From: Bacteroidales bacterium
Lineage (GTDB): Bacteria; Bacteroidota; Bacteroidia; Bacteroidales; NBLH01
DNA length: 28,830 bases
Assembly (NCBI GenBank): GCA_026988445.1
Contig: JALSLF010000644.1
Coordinates: forward strand, 1-28,830
Direction: 5' to 3'
Part shown: positions 8,035 to 16,308 of the stretch, in pieces
Layout of the letters: every line of letters starts with the position of its first letter
How positions within the stretch are numbered: the first letter of the stretch is position 1
The notes under the pieces: generated by a model
What the model was told of the DNA's origin: nothing
Seen by the model: the letters and a program-made list of their open reading frames with translations, nothing else
The model's database searches: none
Program-made: the position numbers and the translations under genes

Positions 8035-9030
8035 TTATTTCCTGCTTTTTTTTATTAGTTCATAGCTCATTTTTTTAGGGTGGTCAATGGTCTTATAAAA
8101 TTGGTCAAAATATTTAATTGTTTCATCAATATAACGCTTTTTTAATCCGGGAACGGAATAAACTGCTTGATATATTTTTTTCTTATTTTGCCGGAATTTA
8201 TCTAAAATAGGCTGTAATACCTCTATTGGCTGATAATATCCGTTATATACTCTTGTTCTAACCGATTCTATATTTAAATGTTCTGCGGCTAAAGCATATG
8301 ATGCATTTACAAGCCCACATTGGTCAAAATCATAAGGTACGGCAATTGGTTTTTTGCTGTTTTCAAACGAAATTAGTTTAATATTGTGCAATGCCTTAAC
8401 CGACCAATCTGTATTTCCTATCATATATTGAAAAACAGATAACAAAGTAATCATTTCCGTATTTGTAAAATTCGGGTGGATATTTTTTACTTCTAAAGGA
8501 TAAGCCGATACTCTTTTGCATAAATTTTTATACGGCTCAATAAAAAAAGCAAAACATTCTATTGGTGCATACTTGTTGTCTAAATCAATTATTTTCAGCT
8601 TAATTAAGCGCACTTTAAAACTATAATCGGTAAGTATGTTGTAGATTTTATATGCAAGGTATTCTTTAAGGATATACTGCTTGTAAACGGGTTTATTATA
8701 ACAAGGAAGAACAAGTTTTAATTTCTTGTATTCGGAGAAAATACTTCCAATCATTTGTTTTTTATCAAATTTTAACCAAAGTGGCGGTAAAAAACAGTTT
8801 TCTTTTTTGCGGCGGTAAATTCCCCGGGTTTTAAGTTTAACAGTGTAAACAGTGTTGTTAAAATTAAAGAGTGCATCATGATATTTATTTTCTTCGCCAC
8901 GGTCATTTAAAATTTCCTCTAAATCACAACTTATTTGAAGCTGAATTGTACTGTCTGAATTGAATAATTCTTGTGAAAAGATATTAAAATGAACCGTAGT
9001 AATCCATACTATCAAAAGGGTATATCGCAT
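8035..9030 (-). CDS. Secreted conserved Bacteroidetes protein, function unknown
   Basis: A 331-residue protein with an N-terminal signal peptide (MRYTLLIVWITTVHFNIFSQ). The start is the ATG at 9030, one base after the stop of the upstream gene (TAA-T-ATG); a longer reading from 9132 would run through the upstream gene and is rejected. The body has the look of a widespread uncharacterised Bacteroidetes family: RGIYRRKKENCFLPPLWLKF, then a block KQYILKEYLAYKIYNILTD, then IGNTDWSVKALHN, and VPYDFDQCGLVNASYA near the C-terminus. The conserved KEYLAYK, IGNTDW and YDFD blocks, in this order, recall atypical CotH-type kinases, where a YDFD/DWDN-like segment binds metal. That resemblance is an inference from motif order only. 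It is translationally coupled to a secreted phosphatase, so the two probably act together outside the cytoplasm. Confidence 0.82.
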   Translation of the reverse strand: MRYTLLIVWITTVHFNIFSQELFNSDSTIQLQISCDLEEILNDRGEENKYHDALFNFNNTVYTVKLKTRGIYRRKKENCFLPPLWLKFDKKQMIGSIFSEYKKLKLVLPCYNKPVYKQYILKEYLAYKIYNILTDYSFKVRLIKLKIIDLDNKYAPIECFAFFIEPYKNLCKRVSAYPLEVKNIHPNFTNTEMITLLSVFQYMIGNTDWSVKALHNIKLISFENSKKPIAVPYDFDQCGLVNASYALAAEHLNIESVRTRVYNGYYQPIEVLQPILDKFRQNKKKIYQAVYSVPGLKKRYIDETIKYFDQFYKTIDHPKKMSYELIKKSRK

Positions 9031-9031
9031 A

Positions 9032-10642
9032 TTAGTTGAGTTGTTGTTTTGTTCCATCAATAAGTACACGGTAAAAATGATTATTTTGCCATAAAAGTGC
9101 TTCCAAATTAATATCAGGATGACTGAATTCAATATCTATACCATATAGTTGAGCATGATACATTGGCTGAATACGTGAAACATGCGTGTTGGCAAAAACG
9201 ATGGTTTTTACTTTGTAAAATTTTAAAATTTGGTTTAACTTTTCTTCTGTAAAATCAAATTTGCGTCCTGTTTTTTTGTAGTAATTATCCGGTAATTTAA
9301 CATAGCCGCGATACCACAAAGGACCTAATGCTCCCATTATAAATTCTTCATTTGCATTTTCTGTTTCATAATTATCACGGTTTAAAAATAATTTTACGGT
9401 ATTGTTTATGTTTTGTATGCTGATTTTTTTCTGAGCAAGCTCAGGTGAAATACCTCCGTGAACAAATAAAATATCGTTTATGATAATTATAGCATTTTTT
9501 GAACGCAACCATTTACCTAAAACCGTTTTTTTGCCGTAAAGTTTTGAGTAATCAAAATTCAGTCTGTTGCATAAATTAATATATTTCTTAGCCAAATATC
9601 TTTTATCACCGGATAATTGCATAATTTCATGATTGCCTAAAACTAAATGTACTTTTCCTCCGGCAAGGACAGCCTCTTGTTCCAATTTGTATATCAACCA
9701 GAAGCATTCGGTAACTTTATCGCCCCGGTCAAAAACATCACCGGCAAAAACCAAATGTCCGTTCCCCCATATCCAGTTTAAATCCTTATCGGTTATTTTA
9801 TTGTTTATTAAAAAAGTGCGTAGTTCGTCAAAGCCTCCGTGCAAATCGCCAATCGCCATTATTTTACCGGCATTTTTGTATTTATCATCGCTTTTTAGAT
9901 TAATTTTTTCAAGTTTAATTTTAAAAGGAAGGTTTTTATTTTCAATAATTAAACCGCCTTTACTCAATGTTTTTTTATCTGATATTAAATAAGTTTGATT
10001 TTTTATTGAATCGTAGTAAAAAAAATCAATCAGTGCATTATTTTTATTTTCCATAAAAACATAAGGACCGTCAAAATAATCAGGAAGAACCATTTTGGCA
10101 TATTTATCTTCTACTTTATTTTTTAAGAAATTATAAGCATCAATATTTTGCATTTTATAGGCATAATCAATTGCCGAATTATTTTTATTATCTTTTAATG
10201 TTATGTCAGCACCTCTGTCGTATAGCAATTTCATCATTTCCGGATTATTTTCTTTAGCCGCCAATATAAAAGCCGTTTCATGTTCATTATTGTGCCCGTT
10301 TATGTTTGCTCCTTTTTCCAATAAAGTATAAACCGATTGTTTTCGATTAAAAAGGGTGGCAATCATTAGGGGTGTTTCTTTATTGAAAACCATTTCGATA
10401 TTTGCTCCTGCATCAATTATAATTGATATTGCCTTGGTTTTATCAAGACTAACCGCATAATGCAGCAAAGGGATTTTTGAAATTCCGTATAATGAGTCGG
10501 GATTTTTTGTTTGTTTCAAAAATTTTTTAAGTATTGTATATTTGTCATATCGTATTGCATCAATTGCATCTTGTCCTGTGTATTGAGCATACAGTTTTGG
10601 GAAAATCAGTAAGGCATATAATAGTAAAATAATTTTTTGCAT
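9032..10642 (-). CDS. Secreted ankyrin-repeat PPP-type metallophosphatase
   Basis: A 536-residue protein with signal peptide 1-20, about four ankyrin repeats at 55-175, and a C-terminal PPP-superfamily phosphatase. Catalytic metal motifs are complete: GDLHG at 265-269, GDVFDRG at 301-307, GNHE at 336-339, HGG at 395-397, and a final TH at 486-487. This set is that of Ser/Thr phosphatases and their bacterial Shewanella-like relatives. The signal peptide places it in the periplasm or at the cell surface, unusual for a protein phosphatase. The ankyrin part suggests that it binds a protein partner. The gene heads a two-gene minus-strand unit: its TAA is one base from the ATG of the next gene. It diverges from the TPR gene across a 76-bp intergenic region. 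The substrate is unknown. Confidence 0.9.
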   Translation of the reverse strand: MQKIILLLYALLIFPKLYAQYTGQDAIDAIRYDKYTILKKFLKQTKNPDSLYGISKIPLLHYAVSLDKTKAISIIIDAGANIEMVFNKETPLMIATLFNRKQSVYTLLEKGANINGHNNEHETAFILAAKENNPEMMKLLYDRGADITLKDNKNNSAIDYAYKMQNIDAYNFLKNKVEDKYAKMVLPDYFDGPYVFMENKNNALIDFFYYDSIKNQTYLISDKKTLSKGGLIIENKNLPFKIKLEKINLKSDDKYKNAGKIMAIGDLHGGFDELRTFLINNKITDKDLNWIWGNGHLVFAGDVFDRGDKVTECFWLIYKLEQEAVLAGGKVHLVLGNHEIMQLSGDKRYLAKKYINLCNRLNFDYSKLYGKKTVLGKWLRSKNAIIIINDILFVHGGISPELAQKKISIQNINNTVKLFLNRDNYETENANEEFIMGALGPLWYRGYVKLPDNYYKKTGRKFDFTEEKLNQILKFYKVKTIVFANTHVSRIQPMYHAQLYGIDIEFSHPDINLEALLWQNNHFYRVLIDGTKQQLN

Positions 10643-10661
10643 AATTTTTACAGCTTAATAA

Positions 10662-10694
10662 TTGTCAAAAGTCGGTAAAAATTCTTTACTTTTG
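10662..10694 (+). promoter_or_regulatory. Putative promoter for the TPR gene
   Basis: TTG at 10662-10664 and TACTTTTG at 10687-10694 fit the Bacteroidetes -33 (TTTG) and -7 (TAnnTTTG) elements with a spacing near the usual one. The ATG follows 24 bp after the -7 box. Confidence 0.55.
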
Positions 10695-10718
10695 AAAGTT
10701 AAAATTATCTGATAAAAA

Positions 10719-12881
10719 ATGAATATACAAGAAATTGATAAAATATATACTGATCTAAGCAAAAGTTTAAGTACAAATAATTTGTCTGCTTTTTTTGAAC
10801 AAGCAGAAAAACTAATAAAAGATTATAAATTAAACTTTTTGCTCGAAACGCACAGCGAGCTTATCGAAGTGTATGCTAATATTTTAAAATATTCATTTTC
10901 GGAAGTGAAAGACCCAGATAGGGACAAAGTGTACCGAAAACTTTTACAAAAGTGCTATGAATTTGCCGATAAAATAAAAATTTTCCTGTTTGATACACAA
11001 AAACATTTTGCTACCGTAAATATTTTACAAGAAGTGAATTTTGAATTTCAGAATAAAGGAGCTGAAATTGAAAAAGAACTTTTTACCGATAATAATGAGT
11101 TTGCTTTATCTGCTTTTTTTAAAAAAATATGGCTTGAACCTAAGTTAAAAGAGGAGAGCATAGAATTATTAAATAAAGTTTTAAACCAAAGAGATGAACG
11201 TTTTAAAATACTAAAATCGGTGCTTGTGAGTGCCTTAACAGTAGGTAATTTACTGTTTTTTGATAAACGTAAAATTGAGTTTTTGATACGTTTTTTTCAA
11301 ACAGGCGAAGACATCGTACGACATAGAGCATTAACAGGAATAGTGTTAAGTGTATATACCTACGATAAACGTTTTGAAGTTTACGATGATTTGTATAATA
11401 AACTAAGCAGTTTACGGAAAGATGCTGATTTTGTCAAATTTCTTACTTTCGTGATTTTACAATTTATCCGAAGTAAAGAAACAGAAAAAATTTCGCAAAA
11501 ATTACAGGAAGAAATATTACCCGAAGTGGTAAAGTTCCGACCCAAAATTGAAGATAAACTAAAACTTGATGATATTTTAAGCGACAGTACATTTGAAGAT
11601 AAAAATCCCGATTGGGAAAACATATTTGAAGATGCTCCCGAGTTGTTGGGGAAATTAGAGCAGTTCTCTAAAATGCAAATCGAAGGCTCTGATGTGTTTA
11701 TGAGTGCATTTGCTTTATTAAAACATTTCGATTTTTTCAAAGAACCCGCACACTGGTTTTTGCCTTTTTACAAAGAAAACAAGGTAATTTGGGAAGCTTT
11801 TAAATTTGAAAAAGAAAGTTTTAATAAAGAAGTATTTATTGAAGGGCTGGAAAAATCGGCTTTTATGTGTAATTCGGACAAATATTCATTTATTCTGAAT
11901 ATCCGCTTTATGCCCGATATGCAAAAAAACATGATGCTCGAAATGTTTAATGCCGAACTTGAAGGCATGAATGAAATTCTAAAAGACGATGAAATCCTTA
12001 ATAAAGAAGTGGTTGATCGTTACCGGTTTACTCAGTATATTCAAGATTTATACCGCTTTTTTAAATTGCATCCTTATAAAAACGAATTTGTAGATATTTT
12101 TAATCAAGAACTGGACTTATATAATACAAATATTGTAAAAAGTGTTTGGTTTGATGCAGAACTGTATAAAAAAATTGGTGCATTGTATTTTGAAAAGGGC
12201 TACTTTAAGCATTCTATTCAAGTTTATAAATTATTGGATGATAAAGGTGTAAATGAACAAGAAATTGTTGAGAAAATTGCTTATTCATATCAAAAATCGG
12301 GAAACTATCGAAAAGCACTTAAATATTATGAAAAAGCAGAACTTTTTGATGCTCATGTTGAATGGACGACAAAAAAAATAGCGCTTTGCCATCGAGAGCT
12401 AGGGAATACCCAAAAAGCGATTGAGTATTATTTAAAAGCAGAACAGCAAGAACCCGAAAATTTATATGTGCAAGCTCATCTGGGGCATAGTTATTTAAGA
12501 CTAAAAGAATATGAAAAAGCTTTACAGCATTATTTTAAAGTAGAGTATTTTGCTCCGTCAAATACCGGTATTCTACGCCCTATTGCTTGGTGTTCATTTG
12601 TGCTTGGAAAATTTGAAAATGCAGAAAAATATTACACAAAATTGCATGAGAAAAATGAAGCAGATATGTTCGACTATTTGAATATGGGGCATGTAGCTTG
12701 GTGTACCAACGAAGAAAAAAAGGCTATTGAATTTTACAAAACTGCTTTTGAAAAATCAGGAAAAGACAAACAAAAATTCAGATTGGCTTTTTACGAAGAC
12801 GCACCGTATTTAATAAAACATGGTGTTCCTGAACATGAAATTGCCTTGATGCTGGATTATTTATTAATGAACATTGAATAG
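10719..12881 (+). CDS. Large tetratricopeptide-repeat protein
   Basis: A 720-residue cytoplasmic protein with no signal peptide or membrane helix. The first two thirds (about 1-470) are helical and lack recognisable repeats. From about 480 to 690 there are roughly six TPRs, for example AYSYQKSGNYRKALKYYEKA, ALCHRELGNTQKAIEYYLKA and GHSYLRLKEYEKALQHYFKV. TPRs bind protein partners; no enzymatic motif is visible. Proteins of this size and layout are common and uncharacterised in Bacteroidetes. It is transcribed alone from the promoter just upstream, divergent from the ankyrin-phosphatase gene. A 56-bp perfect-arm hairpin repeat lies 8 bp beyond its stop. The TPR call is sure, the role is not known. 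Confidence 0.88.
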   Translation: MNIQEIDKIYTDLSKSLSTNNLSAFFEQAEKLIKDYKLNFLLETHSELIEVYANILKYSFSEVKDPDRDKVYRKLLQKCYEFADKIKIFLFDTQKHFATVNILQEVNFEFQNKGAEIEKELFTDNNEFALSAFFKKIWLEPKLKEESIELLNKVLNQRDERFKILKSVLVSALTVGNLLFFDKRKIEFLIRFFQTGEDIVRHRALTGIVLSVYTYDKRFEVYDDLYNKLSSLRKDADFVKFLTFVILQFIRSKETEKISQKLQEEILPEVVKFRPKIEDKLKLDDILSDSTFEDKNPDWENIFEDAPELLGKLEQFSKMQIEGSDVFMSAFALLKHFDFFKEPAHWFLPFYKENKVIWEAFKFEKESFNKEVFIEGLEKSAFMCNSDKYSFILNIRFMPDMQKNMMLEMFNAELEGMNEILKDDEILNKEVVDRYRFTQYIQDLYRFFKLHPYKNEFVDIFNQELDLYNTNIVKSVWFDAELYKKIGALYFEKGYFKHSIQVYKLLDDKGVNEQEIVEKIAYSYQKSGNYRKALKYYEKAELFDAHVEWTTKKIALCHRELGNTQKAIEYYLKAEQQEPENLYVQAHLGHSYLRLKEYEKALQHYFKVEYFAPSNTGILRPIAWCSFVLGKFENAEKYYTKLHEKNEADMFDYLNMGHVAWCTNEEKKAIEFYKTAFEKSGKDKQKFRLAFYEDAPYLIKHGVPEHEIALMLDYLLMNIE

Positions 12882-12888
12882 TTTAATG

Positions 12889-12944
12889 CCTTAAATCCGC
12901 AGCTATGTTTGGCTTTGCAGTAGAAGAAAGTTGCGGATTTAAGG
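12889..12944. repeat. Hairpin repeat with ATCCGC core, copy 1
   Basis: Arms CCTTAAATCCGCA (12889-12901) and TGCGGATTTAAGG (12932-12944) are a perfect 13-bp inverted repeat around a 30-nt loop. There is no T-run after it, so it is not a standard terminator. Related sequence begins at 17301 (CCTTAAATCCGC, then a shared GTAGAA-AGTTG stretch). Confidence 0.7.
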
Positions 12945-13012
12945 TAATAGATAAATGTTGAATTTTCTTTACATTATTCTGCTTATCTTTTCATATATTC
13001 CGAAAAAAATAT

Positions 13013-13020
13013 TAATTTTG
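13013..13020 (+). promoter_or_regulatory. Putative promoter -7 box for the gene at 13047
   Basis: TAATTTTG matches TAnnTTTG, 26 bp before the ATG. No good -33 TTTG is seen. Confidence 0.42.
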
Positions 13021-13046
13021 ATAAATAATACTGTAAACTATTATTG

Positions 13047-13493
13047 ATGGAAGTAAAAGGTACTGCTGTAAAACCAATTCCTAAATTTGTTAAGGAAAGA
13101 TTTCCTGAGCAGTATAATGCTTGGCTAAAAAGATTACCTGAAGAATCTAGAAAGATTATGGGAGGTTTTATACGCCTTACCAAATGGTATCCTTTAAAGC
13201 AGGCACTAACAATCCCTACCCGCCTCATTGGTGAAATGTTTTATGATGAAGTTGAGCAAGGAGCATTTGAGCTGGGTGTTTATAGTTCGCAGATGGCTTT
13301 AAAAGGGGTGTATAAAGTGCTGGCAAGCGTAAGTTCACCTACATTTATTGTGGGCAGAGCAACGGGTTTAATGGAAAGCTATTATCGTCCTGCCATAATG
13401 TCTGTTACCGAGAAGTCTGATAAGCATGCAGTTTTAACAATAATTGATTTTCAGGAACCTGATGTAGTTATCGATTACCGTATTTACGGATAG
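13047..13493 (+). CDS. Small conserved protein, truncated by in-frame TAG
   Basis: The ATG at 13047 is preferred to the TTG one codon upstream. It encodes 148 residues before a TAG at 13491-13493. Coding continues in the same frame for 36 further sense codons to a TAA at 13602-13604, so the intact gene would be about 185 codons. The single change TGG to TAG (Trp to stop) in RIYG-x-IKNTMEASR is the simplest explanation. I do not know the family. The order of a helical first half, then SVTEKSDKHAVLTIIDF strand-like segments and IYGWIKNTMEA, weakly recalls the V4R/HNOB-like DUF2378 layout. No signal peptide. The gene is bounded by its own -7 box and a terminator at 13630. Confidence 0.7.
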   Translation: MEVKGTAVKPIPKFVKERFPEQYNAWLKRLPEESRKIMGGFIRLTKWYPLKQALTIPTRLIGEMFYDEVEQGAFELGVYSSQMALKGVYKVLASVSSPTFIVGRATGLMESYYRPAIMSVTEKSDKHAVLTIIDFQEPDVVIDYRIYG

Positions 13494-13604
13494 ATAAAAA
13501 ATACGATGGAAGCTTCCCGTTTTTACCTGCCGGAAGTATCTATTCGCAAATCTATGGGAAAAGGCGATATGGTTACCGAGTATCTGGTTACATGGGTAGA
13601 TTAA
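13494..13604 (+). pseudogene. Out-of-reach C-terminal tail of the gene at 13047
   Basis: Frame-matched continuation after the amber codon reads IKNTMEASRFYLPEV, then 21 more residues ending TEYLVTWVD, then TAA. It has normal protein-like composition and codon use, and the terminator follows the TAA by 25 bp. This supports it being the genuine former C-terminus. Confidence 0.68.
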
Positions 13605-13629
13605 TCTAAGCTTAAACTGAAAACTAAGC

Positions 13630-13666
13630 AAACAGCCCATGTGCTTATTTTCTACAAGGGCTGTTT
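13630..13666. terminator. Bidirectional hairpin terminator
   Basis: AAACAGCCC (13630-13638) pairs with GGGCTGTTT (13658-13666), a 9-bp stem with a 19-nt loop and A/T-rich flanks on both sides. It lies between the convergent genes ending at 13604 (plus) and 13690 (minus). Confidence 0.75.
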
Positions 13667-13689
13667 TGTTTGAGATAATTTATTGCTTC

Positions 13690-14811
13690 TTATTTAAAAA
13701 TAAAATTCTTCTTTAAAGCTTGTTCTCTAACGGCATCAATCATAACATCATCTAATGCTTTTGAATTGTCCGTTGCCATTTCTTTTCTTTTTTCCTTAAT
13801 AAATTTAGCTCTTTTGGCATTTAATATTTGAATTTGTTCTTGAATGCTTGCCCGTTCTTTTAATTTTTTATCCAAAAATAATTTAATTTCTGCTTTTGAT
13901 TTCCCTTTCAATTCTTTGGGTAACTGGTCGTCTGTTAGCTTATCAACTATTTTAGGATTATCTTTATAAGCATCTACCAAATCCCAATTTGAATTTGAAT
14001 ACATTTTTGAACTTTTTGATACCGCTCTGTTTAAATAGGCTTGTTGTCCCATTGATTTAGCGTTGTTATCCTGAATTTCTTGCCGTGCTTTCATTTTTTT
14101 ACCTGAAATACCATAAGCAATGTATGTGTCGTTTAATTGTTTATTAAGTTGAGTAAGTGCTTTATCATAAGGACTTGCTATATATACTTCTTTTTTGTCT
14201 GAGTCAATATTCATGTATTTGCCATTACCCAAAATTGCACCGTCTTTCCAAAAAGTGCGTATTCCTTCATTGTAGTTTCCACAGAAAATGGTGTTTACTG
14301 TAACATCTTTATTAACAGCTTTTTGGCAACTTTTCCGGTAGTCAACTTCTCCTTGATTAAAGGGTTCGTTGCCGGCAATAAAAATCATTTTAAGGTCGGT
14401 ATCCGATTCACTCCAATCCAATTGTTTCAATGAAACATCAATTACTTGTCCGCAAAATTCACTACCGCCATTAGTTTTTAATGCAAAAAGTTTTTCAGAT
14501 ATTTTATCCAGATCGGTAGTAAAAGTGGTTACTTGACGAATATAACCTTCGCGCATTGAAAGTCCGTCATTTCCGTATTCATAAAGAGCTATTTCCAATG
14601 TCGGGGTTTCCTTATTAACTTCAGATTTTGCCATTTCGTTAACAATTTTCCATAATTGCGATTTAGCCTGATTAATTAATCCATCCATACTATTACTGGT
14701 ATCTAAAAGTAAAGCAATCTGGATTTTTGCTTTCTGCTTTTTTACCGTAAAAGATTGAGTAATCGGTGCAACTATTAACAATAGTGCCAATAATGATATT
14801 TTAAATTTCAT
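13690..14811 (-). CDS. Secreted VWA-domain protein
   Basis: A von Willebrand A domain protein of 373 residues. The chosen ATG at 14811 gives a clean signal peptide (MKFKISLLALLLIVAPITQS); the longer reading from 14859 adds 16 unlikely residues. The VWA domain covers about residues 30-230. The MIDAS metal site begins with DTSNSM (DxSxS), and the fourth strand region FIAGNEPFNQG carries the later metal-coordinating part. The C-terminal third (about 240-373) is charged and helical, with a Lys/Glu-rich probable coiled coil (DKKLKERASIQEQIQILNA). VWA domains bind protein partners through a metal ion; the partner is unknown. It diverges from the radical SAM gene, the two starts being 152 bp apart. 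Confidence 0.85.
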   Translation of the reverse strand: MKFKISLLALLLIVAPITQSFTVKKQKAKIQIALLLDTSNSMDGLINQAKSQLWKIVNEMAKSEVNKETPTLEIALYEYGNDGLSMREGYIRQVTTFTTDLDKISEKLFALKTNGGSEFCGQVIDVSLKQLDWSESDTDLKMIFIAGNEPFNQGEVDYRKSCQKAVNKDVTVNTIFCGNYNEGIRTFWKDGAILGNGKYMNIDSDKKEVYIASPYDKALTQLNKQLNDTYIAYGISGKKMKARQEIQDNNAKSMGQQAYLNRAVSKSSKMYSNSNWDLVDAYKDNPKIVDKLTDDQLPKELKGKSKAEIKLFLDKKLKERASIQEQIQILNAKRAKFIKEKRKEMATDNSKALDDVMIDAVREQALKKNFIFK

Positions 14812-14932
14812 GACTTTGATTTTTAATGAAACATTCTTTATAATTAACTGTAAAAACAACTAAAAAATTGTTGTTTGTAATTTAATGATGAATTAGTTTT
14901 TAAAATTCCATAAAGAGAAGTAAAAAAAAACG

Positions 14933-14940
14933 TAAATTTG
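14933..14940 (+). promoter_or_regulatory. Putative promoter -7 box for the radical SAM gene
   Basis: TAAATTTG matches TAnnTTTG, 23 bp before the ATG at 14964. The same octamer at a similar distance precedes two other starts in this window (16191 and 26478). Confidence 0.55.
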
Positions 14941-14963
14941 TTTAACAACTTAATTTATGAGCT

Positions 14964-16073
14964 ATGAACAAAAGAGAGTTTCTGAAAAAAATAAGTATCG
15001 GGACCATCGGGCTTAGTACATTAAATGAAACTATTTTTGCTTTTGTAGATAATTTTTTACCTAAGCCCGTACGCGAAGCCATGCATTATATTCATTCGGC
15101 ACGCGGAATCCGTTGTCAAATTTGTCCTAATGAATGTGATATAAAGCCCGGTGAAACTGGTGATTGCAGGACGCGTGTAATAAAAAATGATAAACTTTAT
15201 ACCTCTGCATACGCAAATCCATGTGCTATCCATGTCGATCCTATTGAGAAAAAACCCTTAAATCATTTTTTGCCGCAAAGCAAAGCTTTTTCAATAGCCA
15301 CTGCCGGTTGTAACCTTGCCTGCCTGAACTGTCAAAATTGGACTATTTCACAAAAAGCTCCTGATGAAACAAAAAACTATAATTTACCACCGGAAGAAGT
15401 AGTTAAACAAGCACAAAAATATCAGTGTGCTTCTATAGCTTACACCTATTCCGAGCCAATTGTTTATTATGAATATACGCTGGATACTGCAAAAATTGCA
15501 CGTTCGCAAGGAATTAAAAATGTTTTTGTGTCGGCAGGTTATATCAATGAAAAACCATTACGCGAAATAAGTAAATATTTAGATGCTGCCAATATTGATT
15601 TAAAATCTTTTTCGGATGATATATATGCGCGTTTGAATGCAGGTAAACTGGAACCTATTTTACGTACACTAAAAATATTAAAAGATGAAGGGGTATGGCT
15701 GGAAATTACCAATTTAATCATTCCTACTTGGACAGACGATTTTAAAATGATTGAAAAAATGTGTAATTGGTTAAAAACAAATGGTTTTGAACAAACACCG
15801 CTGCATTTCAGTCGCTTTCATCCCATGTATAAACTTACAAAATTGCCGGCTACTCCGGTTGCTACACTTGTTAAAGCTCGTGAAATTGCTTTAAATGCCG
15901 GTTTAAACTATGTTTATATAGGTAATGTGCCGGGCAGTAAGGCACAAAATACATATTGTCCTTCCTGTAAACATTTAGTAATTGAGCGAAAAGGATACCA
16001 TATTTTGCAAAACAATTTGAAAAACGGGAAATGTGTTAATTGTGGAACCAAAATTGCCGGAGTTTGGGAGTAA
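14964..16073 (+). CDS. amrS: Radical SAM enzyme of the AmmeMemoRadiSam type
   Basis: A 369-residue radical SAM protein related to pyruvate-formate-lyase activating enzymes. The SAM/4Fe-4S cluster motif is CNLACLNCQN (CxxxCxxC), near residue 120. An N-terminal cysteine block, CQICPNEC followed by GDC, and a C-terminal zinc-ribbon-like CPSC and CVNCG pair match the AmmeMemoRadiSam radical SAM family (TIGR04337). The partner proteins (Memo-like and AMMECR1) are not in the window. The first 30 residues, MNKREFLKKISIGTIGLSTL, resemble a twin-arginine signal with Lys-Arg in place of Arg-Arg, so export or membrane attachment is possible. The reaction is not known for the family in bacteria. The start ATG is supported by the leader itself and by a TAAATTTG box 23 bp upstream. 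Confidence 0.88.
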   Translation: MNKREFLKKISIGTIGLSTLNETIFAFVDNFLPKPVREAMHYIHSARGIRCQICPNECDIKPGETGDCRTRVIKNDKLYTSAYANPCAIHVDPIEKKPLNHFLPQSKAFSIATAGCNLACLNCQNWTISQKAPDETKNYNLPPEEVVKQAQKYQCASIAYTYSEPIVYYEYTLDTAKIARSQGIKNVFVSAGYINEKPLREISKYLDAANIDLKSFSDDIYARLNAGKLEPILRTLKILKDEGVWLEITNLIIPTWTDDFKMIEKMCNWLKTNGFEQTPLHFSRFHPMYKLTKLPATPVATLVKAREIALNAGLNYVYIGNVPGSKAQNTYCPSCKHLVIERKGYHILQNNLKNGKCVNCGTKIAGVWE

Positions 16074-16190
16074 TGGAGTACATCCAAATGCAATATTTTT
16101 ATTATCTTCACGATTTATTAAAAAAATAGCTCTACTAGCTTTTAGTGAGTGCTTTGTTGTTTTATTTAGCTTAAAATTAAATATTTCCAC

Positions 16191-16198
16191 TAAATTTG
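16191..16198 (+). promoter_or_regulatory. Putative promoter -7 box for the yitT leader
   Basis: TAAATTTG matches TAnnTTTG. Transcription would begin near 16205 and give a leader of about 145 nt before the YitT ATG at 16352, containing a 17-codon ORF and an inverted repeat. Confidence 0.5.
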
Positions 16199-16219
16199 CA
16201 GTACAAAAAAAAATAAACT

Positions 16220-16273
16220 ATATGAAACATCCATCCGCGAGTTGGCGAACACTGGTATATGATTATTTAAGTT
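16220..16273 (+). other. Possible 17-codon leader ORF
   Basis: ATG at 16220 to TGA at 16271-16273 encodes MKHPSASWRTLVYDYLS. It starts about 21 bp after the TAAATTTG box, the same distance as for confirmed genes here. It overlaps the 5' arm of the inverted repeat at 16232-16308. Whether it is translated is unknown; it may be just part of the repeat. Confidence 0.25.
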
Positions 16274-16308
16274 GATGAAATTAGCATAAAACTTTATATT
16301 CGCGGATG
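16232..16308. repeat. Inverted repeat with ATCCGC core in yitT leader
   Basis: Arms CATCCGCGA (16232-16240) and TCGCGGATG (16300-16308), a perfect 9-bp inverted repeat with a 59-nt spacer. It shares the ATCCGC core with repeats at 12889, 17301 and 28238 but is otherwise diverged. Confidence 0.5.

Noticed and set aside
9031..9132. Longer N-terminus for the gene at 8035-9030
   Set aside because: It would overlap the upstream phosphatase gene by 101 bp and hide a clean signal peptide; the ATG one base after the upstream stop is better.
12889..12944. Rho-independent terminator after the TPR gene
   Set aside because: The stem is strong but there is no T-run after it on either strand, and a related sequence occurs elsewhere; it is called a repeat instead.
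13491..13493. TAG recoded as an amino acid
   Set aside because: TAG is used as the true stop of other genes (at 3334-3336, and on the minus strand at 4700-4702 and 22315-22317).
16033..16275. 80-codon open frame overlapping the radical SAM gene end
   Set aside because: It overlaps the real gene out of frame, has no family features, and crosses a promoter box.
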